Part shown: positions 1-5,691 of the stretch, in pieces
Layout of the letters: the number at the start of each line of letters is the position of its first letter
Numbering within the stretch: position 1 is the stretch's first letter
From: Microcaldota archaeon
GTDB lineage: Archaea; Micrarchaeota; Micrarchaeia; Micrarchaeales; CABMGC01
DNA length: 9,200 nt
NCBI GenBank assembly: GCA_021792235.1
Contig: JAJYVC010000046.1
Span: forward strand, 1-9,200
Direction: 5' to 3'
Program-made: the position numbers and the translations under genes
Notes under the pieces: model-generated
The model's input: only the letters and a program-made list of their open reading frames with translations
Databases searched by the model: none
Told to the model about the DNA's origin: nothing

Positions 1-888
1 CATCCCTATCCTTTCTATAAATATGTCTATGTCCCTGTTCCTATGTATTATCAGATCCCAGTGATCCGCGCCCATCCTATAGATATTAGAGACTATCCCG
101 AAGCGCAGCAGTAGGTGCTGTATGTCCCGGACAAGCCTTTCCGAGTTGCTTGAATATCCAACTGCGCGCATCTCCTTGTGGCCGTATATTCCCTCGTGCT
201 TGTCATTTACCTGGAACCATCCATCTCCTGTAAACAGACGGTTTAGGAATAGGGAAAGCAGGTGCTCAGGCAACTGGTAGACGCATTCGGGAATCTTCTT
301 GTTCGAGGAGTTTGTAAATGACAGCTTGCACCAATCCAGGAATGACTGCATCGAGTCTCTTGCCTGTCCCTCTGTCCTGTTCCCATTGACATACATGGTC
401 ATCGTCTTCCCGTCCTTTGTCTGGGTGTTTATGTTAAGTACTGAGTCGAACTGCCTTACTGAGCTCTGGAAGTCCTCCAGAACCTCGATATCGGAGTTTG
501 TGAACACGGCTTTCCCCTGCGTGAGCCCTCCATCTGCTATGAAATATGCAAGAAGCTTTACCTCGCACTCCTTCATGTTCAGCGATCCGAATACCGGGGT
601 GTGCCTAGGCACGCCTATAAGTGCCCCCTCCTTCAAAGCTGAGGCCTGCACCCACCCTTCTCGTGTCAACAGAGGGTGCTCCGGCGTGCATTCAAGTACC
701 CTGTTCCTGCTCGTGGTTATTTTAAGCAGCGGCTTGCCTTCAAGTTTCCACCATCCGCTTACCTTCTTAACGGCGAGCTTGTGCTGGGCCGTAAGTGTCA
801 GTATGTAAGGCTCCTTTTTGTCAACCACTTCCTTTATAGTCGGGTATCTTCCGTCAGGAAGCAGCACTCTGCTGTCTGCACTTAGGCA
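1..888 (-). mobile_element. Intein with LAGLIDADG homing endonuclease, inserted in the Walker A P-loop (partial)
   Basis: Translation continues in frame from the AAA P-loop into 296 residues that are not AAA sequence. The insert starts with Cys1 in CLSADSRVLLPDGRYPTIKE, a typical intein N-terminal splicing block A. Block B is CTPEHPLLTREGW with the T-x-x-H signature at 68-71. Two LAGLIDADG helices follow: LLAYFIADGG at 112-121 (catalytic Asp119) and LLSLFLNRLFTGDGW at about 210-224 (Asp222). After that comes a stretch, GYSSNSERLVRDIQHLLLRFGI, typical of LAGLIDADG intein endonucleases. No stop or frameshift is visible, so the endonuclease looks intact as far as it is seen. The C-terminal splicing blocks (ending in His-Asn, then a Ser/Thr/Cys extein residue) lie left of the window, so splicing competence cannot be judged. 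The insertion separates the P-loop Lys from the following Thr/Ser, so an unspliced precursor should not hydrolyse ATP. Inteins at P-loops are a known preference. Confidence 0.9.
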
Positions 889-1542
889 TTTCCCGTTGCC
901 TGGCGGGCCGTAGAATATGACGCCCAGGCCCAGCTTCTTCCCGTATGCCTTGAGCAGGTCTGGCTTCCTTATGGCGAGTATTATGTTGTCGTGTATAACC
1001 TTCTTCTGCTTGTCCATGCCTACTACGTCCCTGAACGTTATGTTGGACTTGTGGAACCTGATCTTTTTTATCTGGCCTTCCTCAACCACGGTTTCGTCGA
1101 CTTCCTTCTTGCCACCCGCAGGTATCTCAGGATGCTTCTCTGACTTCTTCTTGAGCTGCTCAAGCCTGTTCCTCGCCTGCTCGTACTTGGGATTTCTGGA
1201 CAGCGCCTTCTCATACCACTCCTTCGCTCCCTGGAAATCGTTCTGGTACTCGGCTATTATCCCCATCACGTACGGCGCATCGTAGCTGTCCGGCTCTATG
1301 TCCAGCACCTTCTCAGCATCCCTTGTCGCATCTTCGTACTTGTTGAGTATTGCATATGCAAGGGCCCTGTTGAAGTAAGCGCTGGAATAATTGGGCTCCT
1401 CGGCGATGGCATCGCTGTATGCACGTATTGCATCGTCGAACTTGTTCTCCTCGAACAGCGCTCCTGCCTTCTTGTACAGCTCCTTGGCCTTCGGATTGAC
1501 CGTGTCGCTCTTTGCCTTTGAATCTGCCGATGAAGATGTCAA
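1..1542 (-). CDS. TPR-repeat AAA+ ATPase interrupted by an intein (partial, runs off left edge)
   Basis: The frame is open from a TTG codon at 1542 to the window edge (514 codons). An in-frame TGA (1543-1545) sits directly upstream, so TTG is the first possible start; GTGA lies five bases before it and a TATA box about 40 bases before. Residues 17-50, 51-84 and 85-118 are three consecutive 34-residue TPR repeats (pattern like AYFNRALAYAILNKYEDA, each ending in a Pro-containing turn), a protein-protein interaction module. A charged linker follows (about 128-165). The AAA+ domain begins near FRDVVGMDKQKKVI (170-183), resembling the Cdc48/Vps4/katanin group, and reaches Walker A GPPGNGK (212-218). 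The next residue is Cys219, first residue of the intein listed separately. Walker B, the sensors and the arginine finger lie beyond the window. Likely an ATP-driven protein-remodelling factor; the substrate is unknown. The domain assignment is firm; the cellular role is inferred only from the family. Confidence 0.88.
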   Translation of the reverse strand, partial: MTSSSADSKAKSDTVNPKAKELYKKAGALFEENKFDDAIRAYSDAIAEEPNYSSAYFNRALAYAILNKYEDATRDAEKVLDIEPDSYDAPYVMGIIAEYQNDFQGAKEWYEKALSRNPKYEQARNRLEQLKKKSEKHPEIPAGGKKEVDETVVEEGQIKKIRFHKSNITFRDVVGMDKQKKVIHDNIILAIRKPDLLKAYGKKLGLGVIFYGPPGNGKCLSADSRVLLPDGRYPTIKEVVDKKEPYILTLTAQHKLAVKKVSGWWKLEGKPLLKITTSRNRVLECTPEHPLLTREGWVQASALKEGALIGVPRHTPVFGSLNMKECEVKLLAYFIADGGLTQGKAVFTNSDIEVLEDFQSSVRQFDSVLNINTQTKDGKTMTMYVNGNRTEGQARDSMQSFLDWCKLSFTNSSNKKIPECVYQLPEHLLSLFLNRLFTGDGWFQVNDKHEGIYGHKEMRAVGYSSNSERLVRDIQHLLLRFGIVSNIYRMGADHWDLIIHRNRDIDIFIERIGM

Positions 1543-1577
1543 TCAGGTCACTTTAACGAATATATTATCTTTTCTAG

Positions 1578-1587
1578 TTTATATATG
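1578..1587 (-). promoter_or_regulatory. TATA box for the TPR-AAA gene
   Basis: The minus strand reads CATATATAAA here, 36-45 bases before the TTG start at 1542, in the 67-base gap after the RNase HI stop. The spacing predicts transcription starting around 1555-1558 and a leader of roughly 15 bases that still includes the GTGA ribosome site. This supports the TTG start. It also suggests independent transcription, although read-through from RNase HI is possible. Confidence 0.6.
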
Positions 1588-1609
1588 TTATCGACGCCAT
1601 GAGAATTCG

Positions 1610-2023
1610 CTATTCGTACTTGTCAAGCAGCCTGTTAAGCGCCGCGTCAACCTCGGATATATGTTCGTTCTCCCTTGGTACATTAATTAGCGAATGGGAT
1701 TCAAACTTCTTCAGGAGCGTAGACGCCTCCTTGTGAAGCTCCTTGAGGCTATGGCTCTTTATCTTAAAGTCTCCCTTGAGCTGGTTTATCGCAAGCTTGC
1801 TGTCAGAGAAGAGATTTATGCGCACGTTGTATCCGTATTCGTGCTCAATTGCGGCCAGTGCGGCGACTATGGCCAGATATTCTGCCTCGTTATTTGTCTT
1901 TATCCCATTGTAGAAAGATTTCTTCAGCAGCAGCTCGCCGTTCTCACCAAAAATAATGTATCCAGAAGCGCTTTTCCCAGGATTGCTCCTTGATGCCCCG
2001 TCAGTGTAGATATTGAGTATCAT
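1610..2023 (-). CDS. rnhA: Ribonuclease HI (type 1 RNase H), archaeal short form
   Basis: Degrades the RNA strand of RNA-DNA hybrids (R-loops, primers) in a metal-dependent reaction. The 137-residue protein is a single RNase H domain without the hybrid-binding or fused domains found in some homologues. The four acidic catalytic residues are present: Asp8 in IYTDGASRSNPG, Glu48 in TNNEAEYLAI, Asp74 in LFSDSKLAINQL and Asp126 in ISEVDAALNRLL. The NPG after the first Asp and the NNEAEY motif match the archaeal/YpdQ-like subgroup better than E. coli RNase HI. The start is ATG at 2023; a GGTG lies about 14 bases upstream, further than usual, so the leader may be very short. It is divergent from the 137-residue beta-sandwich gene and lies 67 bases upstream of the TPR-AAA gene on the same strand. 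RNase HII is encoded about 1.1 kb away. Confidence 0.93.
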   Translation of the reverse strand: MILNIYTDGASRSNPGKSASGYIIFGENGELLLKKSFYNGIKTNNEAEYLAIVAALAAIEHEYGYNVRINLFSDSKLAINQLKGDFKIKSHSLKELHKEASTLLKKFESHSLINVPRENEHISEVDAALNRLLDKYE

Positions 2024-2054
2024 TTATGCCCCAACACCTAATGGAATGGCAATG

Positions 2055-2066
2055 ATTAAATATATT
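2055..2066. promoter_or_regulatory. Divergent AT-rich TATA region between RNase HI and the beta-sandwich gene
   Basis: ATTAAATATATT occupies the middle of the 82-base divergent gap. Read on the minus strand (AATATATTTAAT) it lies 32-43 bases ahead of the RNase HI start. Read on the plus strand it lies 40-51 bases ahead of the ATG at 2106. Both distances suit archaeal TBP-directed initiation with short leaders. No other strong TATA-like element is seen in the gap, so the two promoters probably overlap and compete. Confidence 0.5.
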
Positions 2067-2105
2067 GTTGGTGCCTTATAGCTGCAGGCGACAAGAGATG
2101 ATTGA

Positions 2106-2519
2106 ATGGGAATTTTTGACTTATTTGGAAAGAAGGACGTTGCAACGGATCTGAGAAGGCAGCTTCCGTACAACATAACTACCGAGTTCGTGCCATACAA
2201 GTTGAGGGCCAACAGCAGGGGCTCTGCCACCCTGGTGGTGAACCTGAAGAACATGACGCAGGAACCGGTAACGAGCTCCGTGGTTGTAGAGGTGCCATCT
2301 AGGATAAGTCTTGACTCTACAGGCATAGCAAAGGAGAAGGAGGTCAGGCTTGGCGTGCTCGCTCCTAATGAGAGCAAGGAAGCAAAGGTTGACGTATTCA
2401 GCAGCGCAGGAACGGACAGGGGGGAGTATACAATAACCATAACCGCATTCATACACTACAGGGACTATGCGCACGTGCTCAATGCCATGAAGAAAAGGAC
2501 AGTTGTAGAGGCCGTATAA
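2106..2519 (+). CDS. Small cytosolic beta-sandwich (Ig/CARDB-like) protein of unknown function
   Basis: I do not recognise a named family. The 137-residue protein has no signal peptide and no membrane segment. The N-terminus MGIFDLFGKKDVATDLRRQL could form a short amphipathic helix with a hydrophobic face (I3, F4, L6, F7), of the sort that tethers proteins to membranes. The rest alternates beta strands with polar turns: SATLVVNLKNMTQEPV, TSSVVVEVPSRISL, VRLGVLAPNESKEAKVDVFSS, GEYTITITAFIHY. This NLKN...APNESKE...GEYTIT pattern resembles the CARDB/NEW3 immunoglobulin-like domains that archaeal surface proteins often carry, but here the domain is alone and apparently intracellular. The C-terminus is a basic helix (AHVLNAMKKRTVVEAV). 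The start is ATG at 2106 behind the divergent TATA region. Its stop codon directly abuts the stop of the convergent winged-helix gene. Function unknown; possibly a scaffold or binding protein. Confidence 0.75.
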   Translation: MGIFDLFGKKDVATDLRRQLPYNITTEFVPYKLRANSRGSATLVVNLKNMTQEPVTSSVVVEVPSRISLDSTGIAKEKEVRLGVLAPNESKEAKVDVFSSAGTDRGEYTITITAFIHYRDYAHVLNAMKKRTVVEAV

Positions 2520-2825
2520 TCACTTTTCATGATGTTCATTGGGCTTTATGTCAACGGAGTTTACCTTTTCCATGATATTAGCTACGCTCCTTGCCACTTC
2601 CGCTCCCTTTTCAGTAAGAACAAGCCTCTTCACCCTTCCATGCCTTTCAGAGTCCACGATGCCAAGTTCCTCGCACCTCTTAATGAACTTGCTTATGTGC
2701 ACGTAGGTCACGTTGGTCTCCTTTGCAAGGTCGGTCAGGTGCCATTCCCGCCCCTTGTTAGTAAGCGCGTATAGTATCTTTACCTGCTTGTCCTTTAGCA
2801 GAAGAGTTCCAATGCTGTCTTCCAC
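2520..2825 (-). CDS. MarR-like winged-helix transcriptional regulator
   Basis: The 101-residue protein is a stand-alone winged helix-turn-helix domain. The first helix contains KQVKILYALTNKGREWHL (13-30), the helix-turn-helix is HLTDLAKETNVTYVHISKFIKRCEELGIV (29-57), and the wing is DSERHGRVKRLVLTEKGAEVARS (58-80). This order is usual for small archaeal MarR/PadR-type regulators. No ligand-binding domain is present. A C-terminal helix (VANIMEKVNSV) may mediate dimerisation, and the end is charged (KPNEHHEK). The start is GTG at 2825: it is the only start codon after an in-frame TAG, with GGCGGT just upstream. It is divergent from the PRC-barrel gene across an 88-base gap holding a shared TATA region, so autoregulation together with control of the PRC-barrel/RNase HII unit is a reasonable inference. 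The target is not shown. Confidence 0.82.
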   Translation of the reverse strand: MEDSIGTLLLKDKQVKILYALTNKGREWHLTDLAKETNVTYVHISKFIKRCEELGIVDSERHGRVKRLVLTEKGAEVARSVANIMEKVNSVDIKPNEHHEK

Positions 2826-2857
2826 AGAACCGCCAACATGAAGCTTCTAATGACATA

Positions 2858-2873
2858 CATATATAAATATTTC
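2858..2873. promoter_or_regulatory. Shared divergent TATA region for the winged-helix and PRC-barrel genes
   Basis: The stretch around ATATATAAATAT reads as a TATA-like element on both strands. It is about 33-48 bases ahead of the GTG at 2825 on the minus strand and about 41-56 bases ahead of the ATG at 2914 on the plus strand. Because both directions rely on the same AT-rich core, binding of the divergently encoded regulator here would affect both genes. I saw no convincing perfect operator dyad in the gap. Confidence 0.5.
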
Positions 2874-2904
2874 ACCGACAAGTATAAGTGGTACAAACCA
2901 AGAA

Positions 2905-2908
2905 GGTG
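2905..2908 (+). promoter_or_regulatory. Ribosome binding site of the PRC-barrel gene
   Basis: GGTG is followed by five bases and then the ATG at 2914. This fits the archaeal anti-Shine-Dalgarno consensus and confirms the start. It gives a local reference for the GGTG placed the same way before the probable RNase HII start. Confidence 0.6.
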
Positions 2909-2913
2909 TGTGA

Positions 2914-3165
2914 ATGGTAAAATATGTCATAGCAGAGCAACTTGTAGGGAAGGAAGTCGTCACAAGCGACGGGTTCGACCTTGGCAAGTTCGTTGACGCG
3001 GAGGTCCTTGAGGCCACAGGAAAGCTGAACTCGCTGATAGTTGAGCCTAATGTGGACAGCGAGTACGTGAACAAGCTGAACATAAAGGGAGGCAAGCTCG
3101 CAGTACCTTATACAAGCGTAATGGCTGTTAACGACTTCATAGTAGTTGACAAGAAGGGCATCTGA
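2914..3165 (+). CDS. Small archaeal PRC-barrel domain protein
   Basis: The 83-residue protein is a single PRC-barrel, a small six-stranded beta-barrel. Diagnostic features in order are ...AEQLVGKEVVTSDGFDLGKFVDAEVLEATGKLNSLIVEP (8-45), in which the G-K-x-V-x-x-x-x-G-x-x-[LI]-G-x-V core is clear, and VPYTSVMAVNDFIVVDK (64-80), the usual final strands. It has no membrane segment or signal. Stand-alone PRC-barrel proteins of this size are common in archaea; some (CdpB proteins of haloarchaea) link SepF to the FtsZ division ring, others are uncharacterised. Assignment to CdpB is not supported by the sequence alone. The gene is preceded by a GGTG site at 2905 and a divergent TATA region. The RNase HII gene follows at once: either overlapping it by 20 bases (TTG start) or beginning 31 bases after its stop. 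The two are probably co-transcribed. Confidence 0.87.
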   Translation: MVKYVIAEQLVGKEVVTSDGFDLGKFVDAEVLEATGKLNSLIVEPNVDSEYVNKLNIKGGKLAVPYTSVMAVNDFIVVDKKGI

Positions 3166-3904
3166 TAAATCTGCTGGTTACGGCGAAGGTGTTCTCATCA
3201 TCATAGCAGGCGGCGACGAAGCCGGCCGCGGAGCAGTAATAGGTCCCCTAGTAATAAGCGTAATAGCTATAAGCAAGTCCAAAGAACAGAAGCTCTCAAG
3301 CATAGGCGTGCGTGATTCAAAGCTCTTGACAAGGAAGAAGCGGGAATTCCTGTACGATGAGATAGCCTCCATGGCGGAAGAGGTAAAGGTATACAAGATA
3401 ACAAATGATGAGATAAACCGGGCCATGGCTGGCGGCGTCTCGCTCAACGGGCTAGAAGCGCTCAATTTCGCAAGGCTCATAGACGACCTAAGCGTTGCAC
3501 CAAAAAGGATCTATCTCGATTCTCCAGACGTGGTGGAGGACAAGTTCGGCATAAGGGTATGCCTGTTCTCCAAAAGGACCATGACTGTAAACGGCTCATC
3601 AGGAATAAGCAATCCTGTGGTTGGCGTTCAGGAGGCCATAAGGCTGATATCTGAACATAAGTCAGATATAAAGTACCCTGTAGTTTCCGGCGCGAGCATA
3701 ATGGCAAAGGTGGCTAGGGATGATGAGATAGAGCGCATAGCCGATGAGGTTGACATAGACATAGGGTCTGGCTATCCCTCCGATTCAAAGACCATAAACG
3801 CCATAAAAAACAACCTGAAAGACGAGAAGCTTTCATCCTATCTTAGGAACAGGTGGAAGACCATGGAGATAATCCGCCAGAGTAGGATAGGGGACTTCAT
3901 ATAA
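3146..3904 (+). CDS. rnhB: Ribonuclease HII (start codon uncertain)
   Basis: Removes ribonucleotides misincorporated into DNA and cleaves RNA-DNA hybrids; part of ribonucleotide excision repair and primer removal. In the 252-residue frame the four catalytic acids are Asp24-Glu25 in AGGDEAGRG, Asp125 in IYLDSPD and Asp174 in SEHKSD. Other family hallmarks are DSKLLTRKKRE (57-67), PVVSGASIMAKVARD (178-192) and GSGYPSD (207-213). The usual Ile/Val before the DE pair is Gly here. The stretch between Asp125 and Asp174 is longer than I recall for Thermococcus enzymes. The boundary given uses TTG at 3146, the only standard start codon in frame. That start lies inside the PRC-barrel gene, lacks a ribosome site, and adds 17 unmatched residues. 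Family members normally begin four or five residues before the DE pair, which here is ATC at 3197, preceded by GGTG with a five-base spacer. Function is firm; the start is not. Confidence 0.92.
   Translation: MTRRASDKSAGYGEGVLIIIAGGDEAGRGAVIGPLVISVIAISKSKEQKLSSIGVRDSKLLTRKKREFLYDEIASMAEEVKVYKITNDEINRAMAGGVSLNGLEALNFARLIDDLSVAPKRIYLDSPDVVEDKFGIRVCLFSKRTMTVNGSSGISNPVVGVQEAIRLISEHKSDIKYPVVSGASIMAKVARDDEIERIADEVDIDIGSGYPSDSKTINAIKNNLKDEKLSSYLRNRWKTMEIIRQSRIGDFI
3188..3191 (+). promoter_or_regulatory. Candidate RNase HII ribosome binding site
   Basis: GGTG, in the context GAAGGTG, is five bases before the ATC at 3197. This is the same spacing as GGTG before the ATG of the PRC-barrel gene. No ATG, GTG or TTG in the RNase HII frame follows within reach, so the site argues for a non-standard start or for a sequence error at 3197-3205. 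Confidence 0.4.
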
Positions 3905-3951
3905 GACGTCAATAGAGCAAAAGCTTCTCGGTTCCGCTATTATTCAGCACT

Positions 3952-4587
3952 TTACTGCCTTGATAGCGTTCTGCGCAGCCCCTTTATGGCTTCCCTGTCT
4001 CTTTCCACAAACTGCCAATCAGGTGCCGGCTGAGAACATATTGCATAATACGTCCCATTCACACTTCCTACGATTACATATCCATTCATCAGCGCATCGA
4101 TTCTCTCTGCAGCCTCTCTCCCCGCTTCTTCCTTTCCCCCATTCGGATAAGCAAGATCCCTTGTAGAAATAACAAGCCCTGCCAGTTCCGTGTTCCTCCC
4201 AACAGTAGTCAATATTGCTTCTCCAGCACCCTTTGCAAGGTATTCTCCTTCAAGCCTGGAGAGACGCACTGCATAGTCAATGGCCTTTGGCCTGGACTTC
4301 AAAGGCTCAGCGAAATGGGCTGCGATAATCGCATTATTAAACGCATTCCTGTATCCAGTATCATCCGACTTTCCGGTGTCTTCCTGCATCCTTATGCGTG
4401 CATAAGCAAGTGCGATATCAGGGTCATCGTCATGCATCACTATCCAATTGCTCTTAGGAGGGACCCGTGGCACCAATAAGTCAGCACCGCGTATCTGTGC
4501 CAGTAGTCTGGCAAGCTCTTCGACGCGGTCTTTAGGCATATAAGGTATGTTTAGTGGTTTCTGTATGGATTGCTTTACCTCTTGCAT
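3952..4587 (-). CDS. Hypothetical protein, 211 residues, unrecognised
   Basis: I do not recognise this protein. It is soluble in character: no signal peptide or membrane helix. The first 50 residues contain a helical stretch (DRVEELARLLAQIRGADLLVP) and then VPPKSNWIVMHDDDPDIALAYARIRMQEDTG, with an acidic DDDPD run. The middle is alanine-rich and helical (NAFNNAIIAAHFAEPLKSRPKAIDYAVRLSRLEGEYLAKGAGEAILTTVG). The C-terminal part looks alpha/beta: LAGLVISTRDLAYPNGG, then GYVIVGSVNGTYYAICSQPAPDWQFVERDREAIKGLRR. No catalytic motif is evident. The start is ATG at 4587, preceded by GGTAAT and by a TATA-like element just inside the 51-base gap after aspartate-semialdehyde dehydrogenase. It is convergent with RNase HII (47-base gap). 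It could be read with the kinase/dehydrogenase operon, but the separate promoter suggests otherwise. Base use resembles the neighbours. Confidence 0.75.
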   Translation of the reverse strand: MQEVKQSIQKPLNIPYMPKDRVEELARLLAQIRGADLLVPRVPPKSNWIVMHDDDPDIALAYARIRMQEDTGKSDDTGYRNAFNNAIIAAHFAEPLKSRPKAIDYAVRLSRLEGEYLAKGAGEAILTTVGRNTELAGLVISTRDLAYPNGGKEEAGREAAERIDALMNGYVIVGSVNGTYYAICSQPAPDWQFVERDREAIKGLRRTLSRQ

Positions 4588-4617
4588 GCCATTACCAAGT
4601 CAAGTGAGGCCCTGCTG

Positions 4618-4626
4618 ATATTTATG
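4618..4626 (-). promoter_or_regulatory. TATA-like element for the 211-residue hypothetical gene
   Basis: The minus strand reads CATAAATAT, 31-39 bases before the ATG at 4587. It lies in the short gap after the aspartate-semialdehyde dehydrogenase stop (4639-4641). This predicts a leader of about ten bases and independent transcription. Confidence 0.45.
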
Positions 4627-4638
4627 CATTTACCTTGC

Positions 4639-5691
4639 TCAGCCTATGTATCCTTTCACCTTCAGCAGCTCAGCATTGAGTATAGCTGCGCCAGCAGCCC
4701 CTCTTATCAGGTTGTGCCCTAGCACCACGAACTTATAGTCAAGCACTCCGCAGGCCCTGAGCCTACCAACTACCGATGCCATCCCATTCTCTAGGTTCAC
4801 ATCAAGCTTAGGCTGCGGCCTGTTGTCATTCTTCAGATAGACTATTGGGTGCTCCGGCGAGGAAGGCAGCTTAAGTTTGCCGTTAGGCCTGAACTCTTTG
4901 AAAGCTGCAAGGACATCTTCAATATCTGCCTTCCTGCTAAGTTTCACGCTCACGCATTCAGTGTGCCCCTGCTTAACTGCGACCCTGTTACATTGCGCAC
5001 TTACACCAAAATCTGCTGGGTCTATTCTCGTCTTTGAGAACCTGCCGAATATCTTCAACGGTTCAGTCTCTACCTTGTCTTCCTCATCATTTATGAATGG
5101 TATTACGTTGTCTACTATGTCCATGGACGGCACTCCGGGGTAGCCACCTCCGCTAAGCGCCTGCATGGTTGTTACCATGACCTTTTCAAGACCGAAATTG
5201 TCATATAGCGGCTTAAGTGCAATGCACATGTGTATGGTTGAGCAGTTAGGATCAGTTACTATGAATCCCTTCCATCCACGGTGCCTCTGCTGCTCCTTTA
5301 TCAGGTCGGCATGGTCTGCATTGATCTCAGGTATGAGCAGCGGTACATCCGCATCCATGCGATGGTTCTTGGCATTGCTTGACACGGCGTAGCCTGCCTT
5401 GGCGAAATCCTCCTCAACTGCCTGCGCAACGCCAGAGTCAAGCGCAGAAAGGGCAATGTCGCAGTCAAGCTTAGGTAAGCACTCCTTTACCTTGATATCC
5501 TTTGCATATTCCGGGATCTCTGAACTGATATTCCATCTCGATGCCATCACCTCTTCGTATGTTCTTCCTGCGGACTTGTCCGATGCCGCAAGTTCTGTCA
5601 CCTCAAACCACGGATGCTTGCCCAGCAGCTGCACAAGGGTCTGCCCCACCATCCCCGTTGCTCCAAGTATTCCTACGGATATTTTTGCCAT
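4639..5691 (-). CDS. asd: Aspartate-semialdehyde dehydrogenase (archaeal/fungal type)
   Basis: Reduces aspartyl-4-phosphate with NADPH to L-aspartate-4-semialdehyde. The 350 residues match the family length. The N-terminal dinucleotide-binding loop is GILGATGMVGQTL (7-19). The catalytic cysteine is Cys150 in VTDPNCSTIHM, and the catalytic base is His243 in VAVKQGHTECVSV. QALSGGGYPGVPSMDIVDNVIPFI (178-200) is typical of the archaeal/fungal branch, as is the C-terminal VVLGHNLIRGAAGAAILNAELL. This branch is also related to malonyl-CoA reductases of Sulfolobales, but the neighbouring kinase makes the aspartate role much more likely. The ATG at 5691 directly follows the TGA of aspartate kinase with no base between, so translation is probably coupled. 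The product is the branch point for lysine, threonine, methionine and, in view of the divergent genes, carboxy-polyamine synthesis. Confidence 0.95.
   Translation of the reverse strand: MAKISVGILGATGMVGQTLVQLLGKHPWFEVTELAASDKSAGRTYEEVMASRWNISSEIPEYAKDIKVKECLPKLDCDIALSALDSGVAQAVEEDFAKAGYAVSSNAKNHRMDADVPLLIPEINADHADLIKEQQRHRGWKGFIVTDPNCSTIHMCIALKPLYDNFGLEKVMVTTMQALSGGGYPGVPSMDIVDNVIPFINDEEDKVETEPLKIFGRFSKTRIDPADFGVSAQCNRVAVKQGHTECVSVKLSRKADIEDVLAAFKEFRPNGKLKLPSSPEHPIVYLKNDNRPQPKLDVNLENGMASVVGRLRACGVLDYKFVVLGHNLIRGAAGAAILNAELLKVKGYIG

Noticed and set aside
299..1285. Open frames on the plus strand (299-808, 676-885, 917-1285)
   Set aside because: They lie opposite the TPR-AAA/intein gene, whose minus-strand translation shows unmistakable TPR, P-loop and LAGLIDADG motifs. 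The plus-strand products have no recognisable features.
2024..2474. Minus-strand open frames (2024-2452, 2121-2474) opposite the beta-sandwich gene
   Set aside because: The plus-strand frame has a TATA-spaced ATG and a regular beta-strand pattern. The minus-strand frames would cover the RNase HI promoter and look like antisense shadows.
3905..3951. Terminator hairpin between RNase HII and the hypothetical gene
   Set aside because: Only a short imperfect AAGCTT-centred dyad is present, with no T-run on either strand.
4639..5691. Malonyl-CoA reductase, a relative of archaeal aspartate-semialdehyde dehydrogenase
   Set aside because: The directly coupled aspartate kinase gene makes the aspartate-semialdehyde role far more likely, and nothing nearby suggests the hydroxypropionate cycle.
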